Source of the DNA: an uncultured Clostridia bacterium
GTDB lineage: Bacteria; Bacillota; Clostridia; TANB77; CAG-508
DNA: 42,380 bases
Reading direction: 5' to 3'
Assembly (NCBI GenBank): GCA_934167175.1
Contig: CAKPKF010000013.1
Location: 1 to 42,380, forward strand
A program made the translations under genes and the position numbers. Shown here piece by piece: positions 33,308 to 42,034 of the stretch. The notes beneath the pieces are model-generated. The model had not been told where the DNA came from. It saw only the letters and a list, made by a program, of their open reading frames with translations, and ran no database searches. Position 1 is the first letter of the stretch. Each line of letters begins with the position of its first letter.

Positions 33308-34852
33308 TTATTGGCTGTATTTCATTAATTTACTTTTTACAACTAAGTATTCACCAAACTCTATCCTTTCTATATTTTCTTCATTCTCGACTTTATATAA
33401 CTCGTCTTTAGTAATTATATATACTCGGTTATTCTCTATTTTATTTATTTCTAATTTTTTTATGTCACTTGACTCGTTTTCTTTTTTATGTAATGCTAAA
33501 CCATATTTTATATATATGTTTTGTTTTGCATTGTCCATATACTTGTTTGTATATAGCTTTTCAGATAGTTTTATTTGTTCTGGTGTAACTATTTGCACTG
33601 CATATTCTATAGCCTTACTTAACCCAGCTGACCAGCACCAATTGCTACCTATTTCACCTATAGCTGTTTTATAATATGTGTTATTAAATAGTGCAAATAC
33701 AATAATATATAATGCTAATATTATATATTCTACAGTTCTATCTTTTATTTTGTTTATTATTTCATATATTCCATAACCACATAGTATCATAATTGGATAC
33801 CAAATCACATTAAGTCTATTAATGTTTATATCGTTTATTAATATTCCTACAAGTATACTTAAGCCAAACCATACTAATATCAAAATTCCTTTCTTATGTT
33901 TTATACAACTATATAATCCTATTATTAAAAAAGGGACACTAAAATAATAATATACGCCAAAGTTGTGTATTGAATTCCAGTTTAGACCATCATCTTGTTT
34001 TATAATTACATTAAATAAATTTTTAAAATTTTCTTTTAATTTTTCTAATTTATTTTCTGAAAAGATTAACATATCATTTGTTCTATCTGAATCTTTAAAA
34101 TATTGTATTGTTATATTTCCAATCTTTATTTCGGGTAATTTGAAATAATTTACTATAGCCATTAAAAATATAGGAGTAGATATCATTACATATATAATTA
34201 TACTTATTATTATATCTTTTGGGGTAACTGCTTTTTTTCTATATAAAATAATTGATGCAATTAACAAGAAAAATGGAACTATGTATAATGCTATTCCATA
34301 TGCATACATTGATATCCCATAAATTAACATTGATGTATATAAACACTTCTTATTTTCCATTCCCCTATATAATAAATATGTAGCTATTAACATTAAATGC
34401 GGAAACAAATTACAATCTAAAGCCCACTTAGATTGCATTATGTGCCATGGATTAATAGCTAAAAAAATCAATACAATTGTTGCTATTTTTTTGTTATCAA
34501 ATACTTTTTTACAAAAATCATATATCAAAAATATCGGTATAATACTTATTACTAATGATGGTAACCTTATAGAAAATATAGAAAATCCGAAAATTTTAAT
34601 ACAAAATACCATTAAATAAGTCAATAGTGCACTTTGTCCTGCTAATTTCCAAGCTTCAAAATAAACTGGGAATGATGTTCCATATATATCTGTTCCAGTT
34701 TCCGCTATTGATTTTGCATTTAGTGCTGTCATTGCTTCATCACAATTTACTTCACTTAATGCATTAGGCCACATATATATTCTAAATATTATAGCAAATA
34801 TTATAATTATTCCCACCATAATATGCTCTTTATTTATTTCTTTTGTTTTCAT
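33308..34852 (-). CDS. GT39-family glycosyltransferase (PMT/ArnT-like)
   Basis: A 514-residue membrane glycosyltransferase of the GT-C fold. The first outer loop carries NCDEAMTALNAKSI with the acidic pair Asp38-Glu39, the catalytic position in this family, followed by the conserved IFSIRLPSLVIS and WHIMQSKWALDCNLFPHLML segments and about eleven helices. The C-terminal soluble part (from ~420) is family-specific. Enzymes of this type use polyprenyl-phosphate sugars on the outer membrane face. It is preceded by ruvB with a 21-base gap. Confidence 0.85.
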   Translation of the reverse strand: MKTKEINKEHIMVGIIIIFAIIFRIYMWPNALSEVNCDEAMTALNAKSIAETGTDIYGTSFPVYFEAWKLAGQSALLTYLMVFCIKIFGFSIFSIRLPSLVISIIPIFLIYDFCKKVFDNKKIATIVLIFLAINPWHIMQSKWALDCNLFPHLMLIATYLLYRGMENKKCLYTSMLIYGISMYAYGIALYIVPFFLLIASIILYRKKAVTPKDIIISIIIYVMISTPIFLMAIVNYFKLPEIKIGNITIQYFKDSDRTNDMLIFSENKLEKLKENFKNLFNVIIKQDDGLNWNSIHNFGVYYYFSVPFLIIGLYSCIKHKKGILILVWFGLSILVGILINDININRLNVIWYPIMILCGYGIYEIINKIKDRTVEYIILALYIIVFALFNNTYYKTAIGEIGSNWCWSAGLSKAIEYAVQIVTPEQIKLSEKLYTNKYMDNAKQNIYIKYGLALHKKENESSDIKKLEINKIENNRVYIITKDELYKVENEENIERIEFGEYLVVKSKLMKYSQ

Positions 34853-34873
34853 TTGTAGTTTTTCTCCTTGCTT

Positions 34874-35878
34874 TTATTTTTCATATTTCATCCCTATGTG
34901 TTCATATGCTAATGGTGTTGCAATACGCCCTCTTGGTGTTCTTGCTATAAATCCTAATCTCATCAAATATGGTTCGTATACATCTTCTATTGTATCTGTT
35001 TCTTCACCAATAGTAGCTGCCAATGTATCTATTCCTACTGGTCCTCCTCCATATTTAGTTATTATTGTTTTTATCATTTTTCTATCTATTTCATCTAATC
35101 CTAAATTATCTATTTCTAATTTGCTTAATGCTAATTTAGCTATTTCTAAAGTTATAGCTCCATCTCCTAATACTGCAGCATAATCTCTAACTCTTTTTAG
35201 TACTCTATTTGCTATTCTTGGAGTTCCTCTAGAACGTTTAGCAATTTCATTTGCTGCTTCATCATTTATTTCTATATTTAATATACTGCTTGACCTTTTT
35301 ACTATTGTTTTTAGGTCTTCTGGAGAATATAGTTCTAATCTACTTACTATTCCAAAACGGTCACGAAGCGGAGTAGCTAGTGAACCAGCTTTAGTTGTAG
35401 CTCCTATTAAAGTAAATTTTGGTAAGTCTAATCTTATAGATCTTGCACTCGGACCTTTTCCTATTATTATGTCTAAAGTATAATCTTCTAATGCTGGGTA
35501 TAATATTTCTTCTACACTCTTGCTTAATCTATGAATTTCATCAATAAACAATACATCAAATTCTGATAAATTTGTAAGTAGTGCTGCCAAATCTCCTGGC
35601 TTTTCTATTGCAGGACCAGATGTTATCTTTATATTTGAGTTCATTTCATTAGAAATAATATTAGACAATGTGGTTTTTCCTAACCCAGGTGGTCCATATA
35701 ATAGAACATGGTCTAATGGCTCATTTCTTTGTTTTGCTGCTTCTATATAAATTTTCATACTTTCTTTTACTTTTGTTTGCCCTATGTAGTCATCTAATGT
35801 CTTAGGTCTAAGTGAAGTTTCTAACCTTTCTTCAGTTGCATCTTCTAATTCAGGGCTGATGATTTTGCTTTCTTCCAT
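34874..35878 (-). CDS. ruvB: Holliday-junction branch-migration helicase RuvB
   Basis: The 334-residue AAA+ ATPase has Walker A YGPPGLGKTTL, Walker B VLFIDEIHRL, sensor 1 LIGATTKAGSL, the arginine-finger region, and the RuvB winged-helix C-terminus with GGGPVGIDTLAATIGE and GFIARTPRGRIAT. It drives branch migration with RuvA. No ruvA or ruvC is adjacent, which is unusual since ruvA-ruvB is normally a unit. It lies between a glycosyltransferase subunit gene (15-base gap) and the GT39 gene. Confidence 0.97.
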   Translation of the reverse strand: MEESKIISPELEDATEERLETSLRPKTLDDYIGQTKVKESMKIYIEAAKQRNEPLDHVLLYGPPGLGKTTLSNIISNEMNSNIKITSGPAIEKPGDLAALLTNLSEFDVLFIDEIHRLSKSVEEILYPALEDYTLDIIIGKGPSARSIRLDLPKFTLIGATTKAGSLATPLRDRFGIVSRLELYSPEDLKTIVKRSSSILNIEINDEAANEIAKRSRGTPRIANRVLKRVRDYAAVLGDGAITLEIAKLALSKLEIDNLGLDEIDRKMIKTIITKYGGGPVGIDTLAATIGEETDTIEDVYEPYLMRLGFIARTPRGRIATPLAYEHIGMKYEK

Positions 35879-35893
35879 TTATTTCTCTCCTTT

Positions 35894-36373
35894 TTAGTTA
35901 TTATCTATAAAATTTTCTATAATTTTTATCATATTTTCTGTATTGCTTTTAAATACTGTTGGAGAAAATTCTTCTATTTTTTCCAATGTTTTGCCCAATT
36001 CTTCAATATTAAAAACACCTTTTATTAATCCATTGCTAGCAAAAGATTCCACTATTTGTATTTGATGGTCATTTACATGTTCGCCATACTTTGCTAATCT
36101 AGGAATTGCAATTACCTTTTTCCCCATTTTTATGGACGAAATAATTGAACCTACTCCCCCATGAGTTATAATAATTCTTGCTTGCTCTTGTAATTTTAAT
36201 AACTCATCAGTTGGAATTAGGCTAAACATTTTCATATCCTTAGATTCAAATTTGGTGCTCCCAGCTTGAACAATTACCTCTTCTTGTATCATACCATTAT
36301 CTATGTTTTTTTGTACTTCTTTTAAAAGTCTTGTAAAATCATTATTTTGAGTTCCTAATAATACCAAAATCAT
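35894..36373 (-). CDS. Glycosyltransferase catalytic subunit (PssE/Alg13-like)
   Basis: A 159-residue GT28 C-terminal-type domain: MILVLLGTQNNDFTRLLKEV, then AGSTKF, the nucleotide-sugar-binding segment ARIIITHGGVGSIISSIKMG, and PRLAKYGEHVNDHQIQIVES. Such proteins need the PssD/Alg14-like membrane partner, encoded directly upstream with a one-base overlap (TAATG). The start at 36373 is set by AGGAGGG 11 bases upstream; a longer reading would run into the partner gene. The pair transfers a sugar onto a lipid-linked precursor. Confidence 0.9.
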   Translation of the reverse strand: MILVLLGTQNNDFTRLLKEVQKNIDNGMIQEEVIVQAGSTKFESKDMKMFSLIPTDELLKLQEQARIIITHGGVGSIISSIKMGKKVIAIPRLAKYGEHVNDHQIQIVESFASNGLIKGVFNIEELGKTLEKIEEFSPTVFKSNTENMIKIIENFIDNN

Positions 36374-36843
36374 TAATAAATTGACCCTCCTAACACTGCT
36401 TTTGGGTATAATTCTAACATTTCTTCCCATTGCACAATAAATAAATCTGCAAACTTGTAAATTAACTTTCCTGTAGCAGTTTTAGTATTTCTATTTGCAA
36501 ATGTTTCTATATAAATTATCTTACTTCCGAATATTTTTCCTATACAACACATAGGTCCTGCTGTATGAGTTCCTGTAGTAACTATGTATTTTGGTCTTAC
36601 TTTTATAAAAATCAACAAACTTTTTATGCAATTTATTAGAAGTTGTATAATATAAATCAACAATTTCTTCCTAGTTCCATAAATTAAATAATCTACTCGT
36701 TTTCCATACTTTTCTTTTAAATACTCATTAGATTTATCTTTCTCTGTAACTATATGATAATCATATTTTTTAAACAGACTAGATAGCTGTAATAATTCAC
36801 TTAAATGTCCACCTGTGCTTGATATAAACATTACTTTTTTCAA
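36373..36843 (-). CDS. Glycosyltransferase membrane subunit (PssD/Alg14-like)
   Basis: A 156-residue Alg14-like protein: FISSTGGHLSELLQLSSLF at the start, a hydrophobic segment (LIYIIQLLINCIKSLLIFI), and IVTTGTHTAGPMCCIGKIFG followed by IYIETFANRNTKTATGKLIY. It recruits the PssE-like catalytic subunit to the membrane in exopolysaccharide or capsule synthesis. It is the first gene of a long leftward series and has a consensus promoter immediately upstream. Confidence 0.9.
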   Translation of the reverse strand: MKKVMFISSTGGHLSELLQLSSLFKKYDYHIVTEKDKSNEYLKEKYGKRVDYLIYGTRKKLLIYIIQLLINCIKSLLIFIKVRPKYIVTTGTHTAGPMCCIGKIFGSKIIYIETFANRNTKTATGKLIYKFADLFIVQWEEMLELYPKAVLGGSIY

Positions 36844-36882
36844 AATAATACTCCTTATTTTTCATAATATAATATTTTTTAC

Positions 36883-36911
36883 ATTATATATATTATTGAG
36901 TTTTCTGTCAA
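36883..36911 (-). promoter_or_regulatory. Promoter of the pssD-pssE-ruvB operon
   Basis: Minus strand: TTGACA (36906-36911), a 17-base spacer, TATAAT (36883-36888). Confidence 0.85.
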
Positions 36912-36928
36912 CAATTCCAATTATTGTA

Positions 36929-36957
36929 TTGACATTATGTTAATACTGTGATATTAT
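36929..36957 (+). promoter_or_regulatory. Promoter of the rightward 37019 gene
   Basis: TTGACA (36929-36934), a 17-base spacer, TATTAT (36952-36957). It is back-to-back with the promoter of the pssD operon; the -35 boxes are only 17 bases apart. Confidence 0.8.
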
Positions 36958-37018
36958 ATTGCCCATAAAGATTGTATCTTTTGGCCTTCTGCTAATAATA
37001 TTACAGTGAGGTAGAAAA

Positions 37019-37366
37019 ATGCTAGAATTTACTTCTAACAATAAAAAAATTTATAAAGCCCTTGACGATGAAGGTTTTGTCAAAGATGTTAAAATTTGGA
37101 AAAATTCATTAAAATCATTTTTAAATGCAGGACACTTAGTTTATATTAAAGGAGTATGCGATGATGCTATTTTATCAGTTGATATTTATGACGCTTTTAT
37201 TCCTGGTCAAGCATCTAAAGCCAAAAATATATTTAGTAATTCTGAAACACAAACTATGTCAGGTTTCAAATTAGAATCATTAAAATCTATATTTAATAAT
37301 CCTTGTAAAGGTGTATGGATGAAAAAAGATGATTTAAAAGGTTATTTAACTCTTGTAGTAAAATAA
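37019..37366 (+). CDS. Small protein of unknown function
   Basis: A 115-residue soluble protein with no domain I recognise. It is basic, with alternating strand-like segments (HLVYIKGVCDDAILSVDIYD) and a C-terminal LKGYLTLVVK. A consensus promoter, GTGAGGTAG before the ATG and a terminator downstream argue for a real, separately transcribed gene. No function is proposed. Confidence 0.7.
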   Translation: MLEFTSNNKKIYKALDDEGFVKDVKIWKNSLKSFLNAGHLVYIKGVCDDAILSVDIYDAFIPGQASKAKNIFSNSETQTMSGFKLESLKSIFNNPCKGVWMKKDDLKGYLTLVVK

Positions 37367-37403
37367 TAATAATTTTTTTAATAAAAAAGTAAAGCAGTTG
37401 GCC

Positions 37404-37428
37404 GATATTGGGCTGGTAATCCAATATC
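37404..37428 (+). repeat. Hairpin in the 3' region of the 37019 gene
   Basis: GATATTGG, a 9-base loop, CCAATATC: a perfect 8-base stem four bases before the terminator. It may belong to a structured 3' untranslated region or small RNA. Confidence 0.5.
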
Positions 37429-37432
37429 ACAA

Positions 37433-37466
37433 AAGAGTGTATCTATTTTTAGATATGCTCTTTTCT
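37433..37466 (+). terminator. Terminator of the 37019 gene
   Basis: AAGAG-TG-TATCT, loop, AGATA-TG-CTCTT, followed by TTCTTTATTTCT. Confidence 0.7.
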
Positions 37467-37553
37467 TTATTTCTATATAAAAAAAGTTTTACGTATGCAA
37501 AAAAGTTAATTTCTCTAAATTTGTGTCTATTGATTTGCAATTGTCTACATAAA

Positions 37554-37583
37554 TTGACTTAATTTATATTTAAATGCTATAAT
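37554..37583 (+). promoter_or_regulatory. Promoter of the 37605 gene
   Basis: TTGACT (37554-37559), an 18-base spacer, TATAAT (37578-37583). The 5' untranslated region is very short; GAGGTGG lies 7 bases before ATG. Confidence 0.75.
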
Positions 37584-37604
37584 ATTATTAGAGGTGGTAA
37601 TAAT

Positions 37605-38600
37605 ATGAAAATAAATAATATAGAAGAAATGACGACATTTATAAAATCAAAACTTCCCCCTAATGCAACTGAACTAGAAACAGCTAGATGCATTTATATT
37701 CAATTAGGAAAAATCAAATCATTTAGCCCTAAATATTATTTTGCAAAAGATAAAGAGCAAAACAAAATGAGACAATTAGCAAGGGCTTCTCATATAAATG
37801 AAAATATAAAAGGCAAAGAACTTATCTGTACTAATATATCTAAACTTTACACTGAAATTGCTAAAGAATTTAATCTTGATGTCAGAACATCCACGACATC
37901 TGATGATCCTACCCACTCTTTTAATATAATAAATTTAGCAGATAATAGAATCATATCAGCAGATTTGCAAAAAGACCTATACAGAATACAAACAAACTGT
38001 AAAACTAAATATTTTGGTACAAATATTCATAATGAAAGAAATATAGATGAAATTGAACAAGATACTCTAAAAGATATAGATAAAACAATTAATTATATCG
38101 ATTCAGACTATAATGACAAAATCATATCTGAAACAAGAGAAGAATTAGCAAATTATACTACTTTGCATGATAAATTAAAACATGTATTAGGTAAACAAAA
38201 CTTATGGCAAAATAATTCAGAAAATATGGGACATATGGAAGTTCGTGCTTATACTAGAAGAATTTTAAATGAACTTTTTCCATATGAATTTAAAGAATCT
38301 AGAAAAAGAGAAATTTTTTATATAAATTGCAAAAAAAATCCAACACTTAATGATACGGAAAATTCCAAATATACTTCGTGCATTTTTTCTCACGCCAAAA
38401 AAAGCAAAGATTATGACGTTTACTTATATTCTCCAAAAAGCAAACAATATATAGACTGTCCTCTTGATAAACTAAAAAAATTAGAAAAAGATGGTTTACA
38501 ACTTGGTGTTTCCAAAGATGAAGTACCTCAAAATTTAAAACAAGAATTGAAAAAAATTAAGATTAAGTCAAACAAAGATAATGAAGAACTTTCTTTATAA
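37605..38600 (+). CDS. Unrecognised protein with a possible transglutaminase/cysteine-protease-type triad
   Basis: A 331-residue cytoplasmic protein (no signal peptide, no membrane helix). Residues 71-130 show a C-H-D order typical of transglutaminase-like enzymes: Cys75 at the start of a helix (ELICTNISKLYTEIAKEF), His104 (DDPTHSFNII) and Asp120 (IISADLQKDLYRI), with strand spacing of about 29 and 16 residues. The preceding ETARCIYIQLGKIKSF also resembles the helix before such domains. The C-terminal half is Lys-rich and has no recognised domain. The fold is inferred from motif order only. It has its own promoter and terminator. Confidence 0.6.
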   Translation: MKINNIEEMTTFIKSKLPPNATELETARCIYIQLGKIKSFSPKYYFAKDKEQNKMRQLARASHINENIKGKELICTNISKLYTEIAKEFNLDVRTSTTSDDPTHSFNIINLADNRIISADLQKDLYRIQTNCKTKYFGTNIHNERNIDEIEQDTLKDIDKTINYIDSDYNDKIISETREELANYTTLHDKLKHVLGKQNLWQNNSENMGHMEVRAYTRRILNELFPYEFKESRKREIFYINCKKNPTLNDTENSKYTSCIFSHAKKSKDYDVYLYSPKSKQYIDCPLDKLKKLEKDGLQLGVSKDEVPQNLKQELKKIKIKSNKDNEELSL

Positions 38601-38605
38601 AAAAT

Positions 38606-38637
38606 AAAAAGTATTGGGATTTATCCCAATACTTTTT
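38606..38637. terminator. Bidirectional terminator between the 37605 gene and valS
   Basis: GTATTGGGAT, TT, ATCCCAATAC: a perfect 10-base stem with A-run on the left and T-run on the right. It serves both convergent genes; the valS stop is at 38636. Confidence 0.9.
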
Positions 38638-41263
38638 ATTTTAATCTTTCTTCTATTCCTTTTAACATCTCTTCATATTTGGCTAGTTTTTCTTTTTCTT
38701 CATCTATTTTTGCTTGTGGTGCTTTACTTATAAATCCTTGATTTGAAAGCATTTTTTGTGCTCTTTGTATTTCTGATTGTACTTTTATCTTTTCTTCTTC
38801 TAATCTTTTTCTTTCTGCTTCCATATCTACTAATTCTTCAAATGGCATATATAATTCTACTCCATCTTGTACTATTGATATGGCATTTTCTGGTATGCTT
38901 GCTTTGTTAACTTGAACTTCTACTTCTTCTCCAAACCCTAATTTTTTAATAAATAATTGTGATTTTTCTACTATGTCTTTATAATCTGTTGTAACAAATA
39001 TCATTTTGGCTTTTTTAGAAGGATGAACATTCATATTTGTTCTTATATTTCTTATTTCTATGATTATCTTTTTAATCTGTTCTATACATTTTTCTTCTTT
39101 AGTAAAGTCAAATGTTTTGTCATATTTTGGCCATTCAGCTAACATTATAGTTTTATCTTCATTAAATAAATTTAAGTAAATTTTTTCTGTTATAAATGGC
39201 ATAAATGGATGCAATAATTTTAGTGCAGTACATAATACTAGATTTAATGTATATTGAGCATATTTTCTTGTAGGATTTTCTTTATCATATAAACGTGGTT
39301 TAACCATTTCTATATACCAGTCGCAGAACTCATCCCAAATAAATTCATATACATTTTGTAATGCTACCCCTAATTCAAAACTATCAAAATTTTCACTAAC
39401 TTGTTTAATTGTCGTATTTAATTTAGATATAATCCATTTATCCTCATATGCTAAGTCTTCCAAGTTCACATCTAAATCTTCATAATCTTCCAAGTTCATT
39501 AATACAAATCTAGAAGCATTCCATAACTTATTAGCAAAATTCCCTGCTGAATCTAATTTTTCTGGCATATATCTTATATCATTTCCTGGTGAAATACCAA
39601 GTATTAGTGAGAATCTTAAACTATCTGTTCCATATTGGTCAATTATTTCCAATGGATCAATACCATTTCCTAATGATTTAGACATCTTTCTTCCTAAGCT
39701 ATCTCTTACTATTCCATGAACAAATACATGTTTAAATGGTATTTGTTCCATATGTTCTAATCCTGAAACTATCATTCTAGAAACCCAGAAAGTTATTATA
39801 TCGTATCCTGTTACTAATGTGTCTGTTGGATAGAAATATTTTAAATCTTCTGTTTCTTCTGGCCATCCTAATGTTGAAAATGGCCAAAGTGCTGAACTGA
39901 ACCATGTATCTAAAGTATCTTCATCTTGAGCTAATTCTGTGCAACCACATTTAGAACATTTACTTGGTTTTTCTTCTGCTACATGTATCTCTCCACATTC
40001 GCTACAATAATATGCTGGTATTCTATGTCCCCACCATATTTGTCTTGATACACACCAATCTCTAAGATTTTCCATCCAGTGGAAATATGTTTTTTCAAAT
40101 CTTTCTGGAACAAATTTTATATCTCCATTTCTTACAGCATCTATAGCTGGTTTAGCAAGGTCTCCCATTTTTACAAACCATTGGTCTGATATTCTTGGCT
40201 CTATTGTATTGTGACATCTATAACATTTTCCAACATTATGAGTATAGTCTTCTATTTTTACTAAATTTCCTAATTCTTGCAATTTTTTTACAATAGCTTT
40301 TCTCGCTTCATATATGTCCATTCCTTCATATTCTGGTACTATATCTTTCATTTTAGAATTTTCATCAAAAACTTCTATCATTTCAAGTCCATGTATCACG
40401 CCTGCTTGATAATCATTTATATCATGTGCAGGTGTTATTTTTACAGCACCTGTACCAAATTCTTTTTCTACAAAGTGATCTGCAATTATTGGAATTTCTT
40501 TATTAACTATAGGTAATATAACATTCTTTCCTATTAAATCTTTGTACCTTTCATCAGAAGGATGTACTGCTACCGCTGTATCTCCAAGCATTGTTTCTGG
40601 TCTTGTTGTAGCTATTATAATGTATTTATCCTTTTCCCCTGCTACTTGGTATTTAATATGCCATAAATTTGTATTTTCTTCTTCATATTCAACTTCTATA
40701 TCAGATATTGATGTATTACAATATGGACACCAATTTATCATTCTTTTTCCTTTATATATATATCCTTTGTTATATAAATCAATAAATACTTTTCTAACAG
40801 CTTTTGATAAACCTGGATCCATTGTAAATCTCTCTCTATCCCAATCACATGAACATCCTAATTTTTTAATTTGAGAAACAATAGTTCCTCCATATTCTCT
40901 TTTCCATTCCCATGCTCTATCTAAAAATTTTTCTCTTCCTAATGAATCTTTAGTAACACCTTCTTCTTTAAGTGCTGCAACTATTTTAGCTTCTGTTGCA
41001 ATAGAAGCATGATCTGTTCCAGGAAGCCATAATGTATTAAATCCATTCATTCTTTTATATCTTATTAAAACATCTTGTATTGTATCATCTAATGCATGCC
41101 CCATATGAAGTTTTCCAGTTATATTTGGTGGTGGCATAACTATTGTATATGGTGTTTTACTCCTATCGTCTGATGGTTTAAAATATCCTCTTTCCATCCA
41201 TTCCTCATAAATTTTTGTTTCATAATCTTTTGGATTATACTTTTCATTTAGCTTGTTACTCAT
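38636..41263 (-). CDS. valS: Valyl-tRNA synthetase
   Basis: The 875-residue class I enzyme has PPPNITGKLHMGHALDD (HIGH box at 53-56), the editing domain (IIATTRPETMLGDTAVAVHP), a zinc-ribbon-like insertion (CPYC and the CYRCH and CSECG...CSKCGC pairs), GRKMSKSLGNG, and the C-terminal coiled-coil arm (about 810-875). Expression is controlled by a T-box with GUA specifier. The start is preceded by AGGAGG. It is followed by a bidirectional terminator. Confidence 0.97.
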   Translation of the reverse strand: MSNKLNEKYNPKDYETKIYEEWMERGYFKPSDDRSKTPYTIVMPPPNITGKLHMGHALDDTIQDVLIRYKRMNGFNTLWLPGTDHASIATEAKIVAALKEEGVTKDSLGREKFLDRAWEWKREYGGTIVSQIKKLGCSCDWDRERFTMDPGLSKAVRKVFIDLYNKGYIYKGKRMINWCPYCNTSISDIEVEYEEENTNLWHIKYQVAGEKDKYIIIATTRPETMLGDTAVAVHPSDERYKDLIGKNVILPIVNKEIPIIADHFVEKEFGTGAVKITPAHDINDYQAGVIHGLEMIEVFDENSKMKDIVPEYEGMDIYEARKAIVKKLQELGNLVKIEDYTHNVGKCYRCHNTIEPRISDQWFVKMGDLAKPAIDAVRNGDIKFVPERFEKTYFHWMENLRDWCVSRQIWWGHRIPAYYCSECGEIHVAEEKPSKCSKCGCTELAQDEDTLDTWFSSALWPFSTLGWPEETEDLKYFYPTDTLVTGYDIITFWVSRMIVSGLEHMEQIPFKHVFVHGIVRDSLGRKMSKSLGNGIDPLEIIDQYGTDSLRFSLILGISPGNDIRYMPEKLDSAGNFANKLWNASRFVLMNLEDYEDLDVNLEDLAYEDKWIISKLNTTIKQVSENFDSFELGVALQNVYEFIWDEFCDWYIEMVKPRLYDKENPTRKYAQYTLNLVLCTALKLLHPFMPFITEKIYLNLFNEDKTIMLAEWPKYDKTFDFTKEEKCIEQIKKIIIEIRNIRTNMNVHPSKKAKMIFVTTDYKDIVEKSQLFIKKLGFGEEVEVQVNKASIPENAISIVQDGVELYMPFEELVDMEAERKRLEEEKIKVQSEIQRAQKMLSNQGFISKAPQAKIDEEKEKLAKYEEMLKGIEERLK

Positions 41264-41314
41264 AATATATTCCTCCTTTTTTTATATCAAAATTTTTTAT
41301 TTTATGCTGTACAA

Positions 41315-41586
41315 TAAACAAAAAACTCGCCCTATATAAGGGCGAGAATATTTCTCACGTTACCACCTTAATTATTATACATAGAATAGAATTCTTAAAT
41401 ATTCTAAAATATAATATCTTAATTAGCTTTTAACGCTGCTTATGCGAATATATCTACTAATATTTCAATATATCAACTCCAAAGCTACCTTCGATTTACC
41501 TTTTCTATAAAGAAGCTTCCAGCCGATGACTTCTTTTCTCTATCTAGCAGTTTAAATCTACTCCTCTTTTTCCTCGTTTTTTGTTT
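41315..41586 (-). promoter_or_regulatory. T-box riboswitch controlling valS (GUA specifier)
   Basis: The minus strand has the T-box AAGGTGGTAACG (41359-41370) and the specifier-loop CGAAG-GTA-GCTTT, reading GUA (Val). The intrinsic terminator CTCGCCC-TTATATA-GGGCGAG with TTTTTTG (41315-41346) lies about 50 bases before ATG. Uncharged tRNA-Val is expected to favour read-through. Confidence 0.92.
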
Positions 41587-41591
41587 GTACT

Positions 41592-41620
41592 ATTTTATAT
41601 TAAATATTACTTTTTGTCAA
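41592..41620 (-). promoter_or_regulatory. Promoter of the valS T-box transcript
   Basis: Minus strand: TTGACA (41615-41620), a 17-base spacer, TAAAAT (41592-41597). Confidence 0.85.
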
Positions 41621-42034
41621 TACATATTTTGGATTTTATTGTTCTTTATGTTAATCTAGTATTCTCTTATTTATATCACCACTTAGTTTTTAATATTTCT
41701 TGAATGCTTGATATCTATCTTTTCGTCTTATAATTACTATGTTTAATTTTTATCTCGTACTTGGACATTAGCACAAACTTTTGTGATCATTTTAAATGAA
41801 TAAATGTTCATGTGTGCTTACTTGATTTTTGTTTCCCCTATTTCTTGCATTATTCAATATTTTTTACATATAACATATAAAAAGAACAATTACTATGCTT
41901 TTTCAACATAGTAATTGTTCTTAGCTATTTTAATTGACTCTCCTCTACTTTTACTTTCCTTTAACAAAGGTTTGTGTTTTCATCTTAACATTATATTTCT
42001 TATCTCTTATACTTCTTTTCACTATATTCGTTAA
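41621..42034. other. Intergenic region right of the valS promoter
   Basis: No coding or RNA structure is visible up to the terminator at 41882-41922; a further 110 A/T-rich bases lie between the terminator and the surface-protein stop. Confidence 0.5.
41882..41922 (-). terminator. Terminator of the leucine-rich-repeat surface protein gene
   Basis: AAGAACAATTACTATG, a 9-base loop, CATAGTAATTGTTCTT: a perfect 16-base stem, with TTTTTATATG following on the minus strand. Confidence 0.88.
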
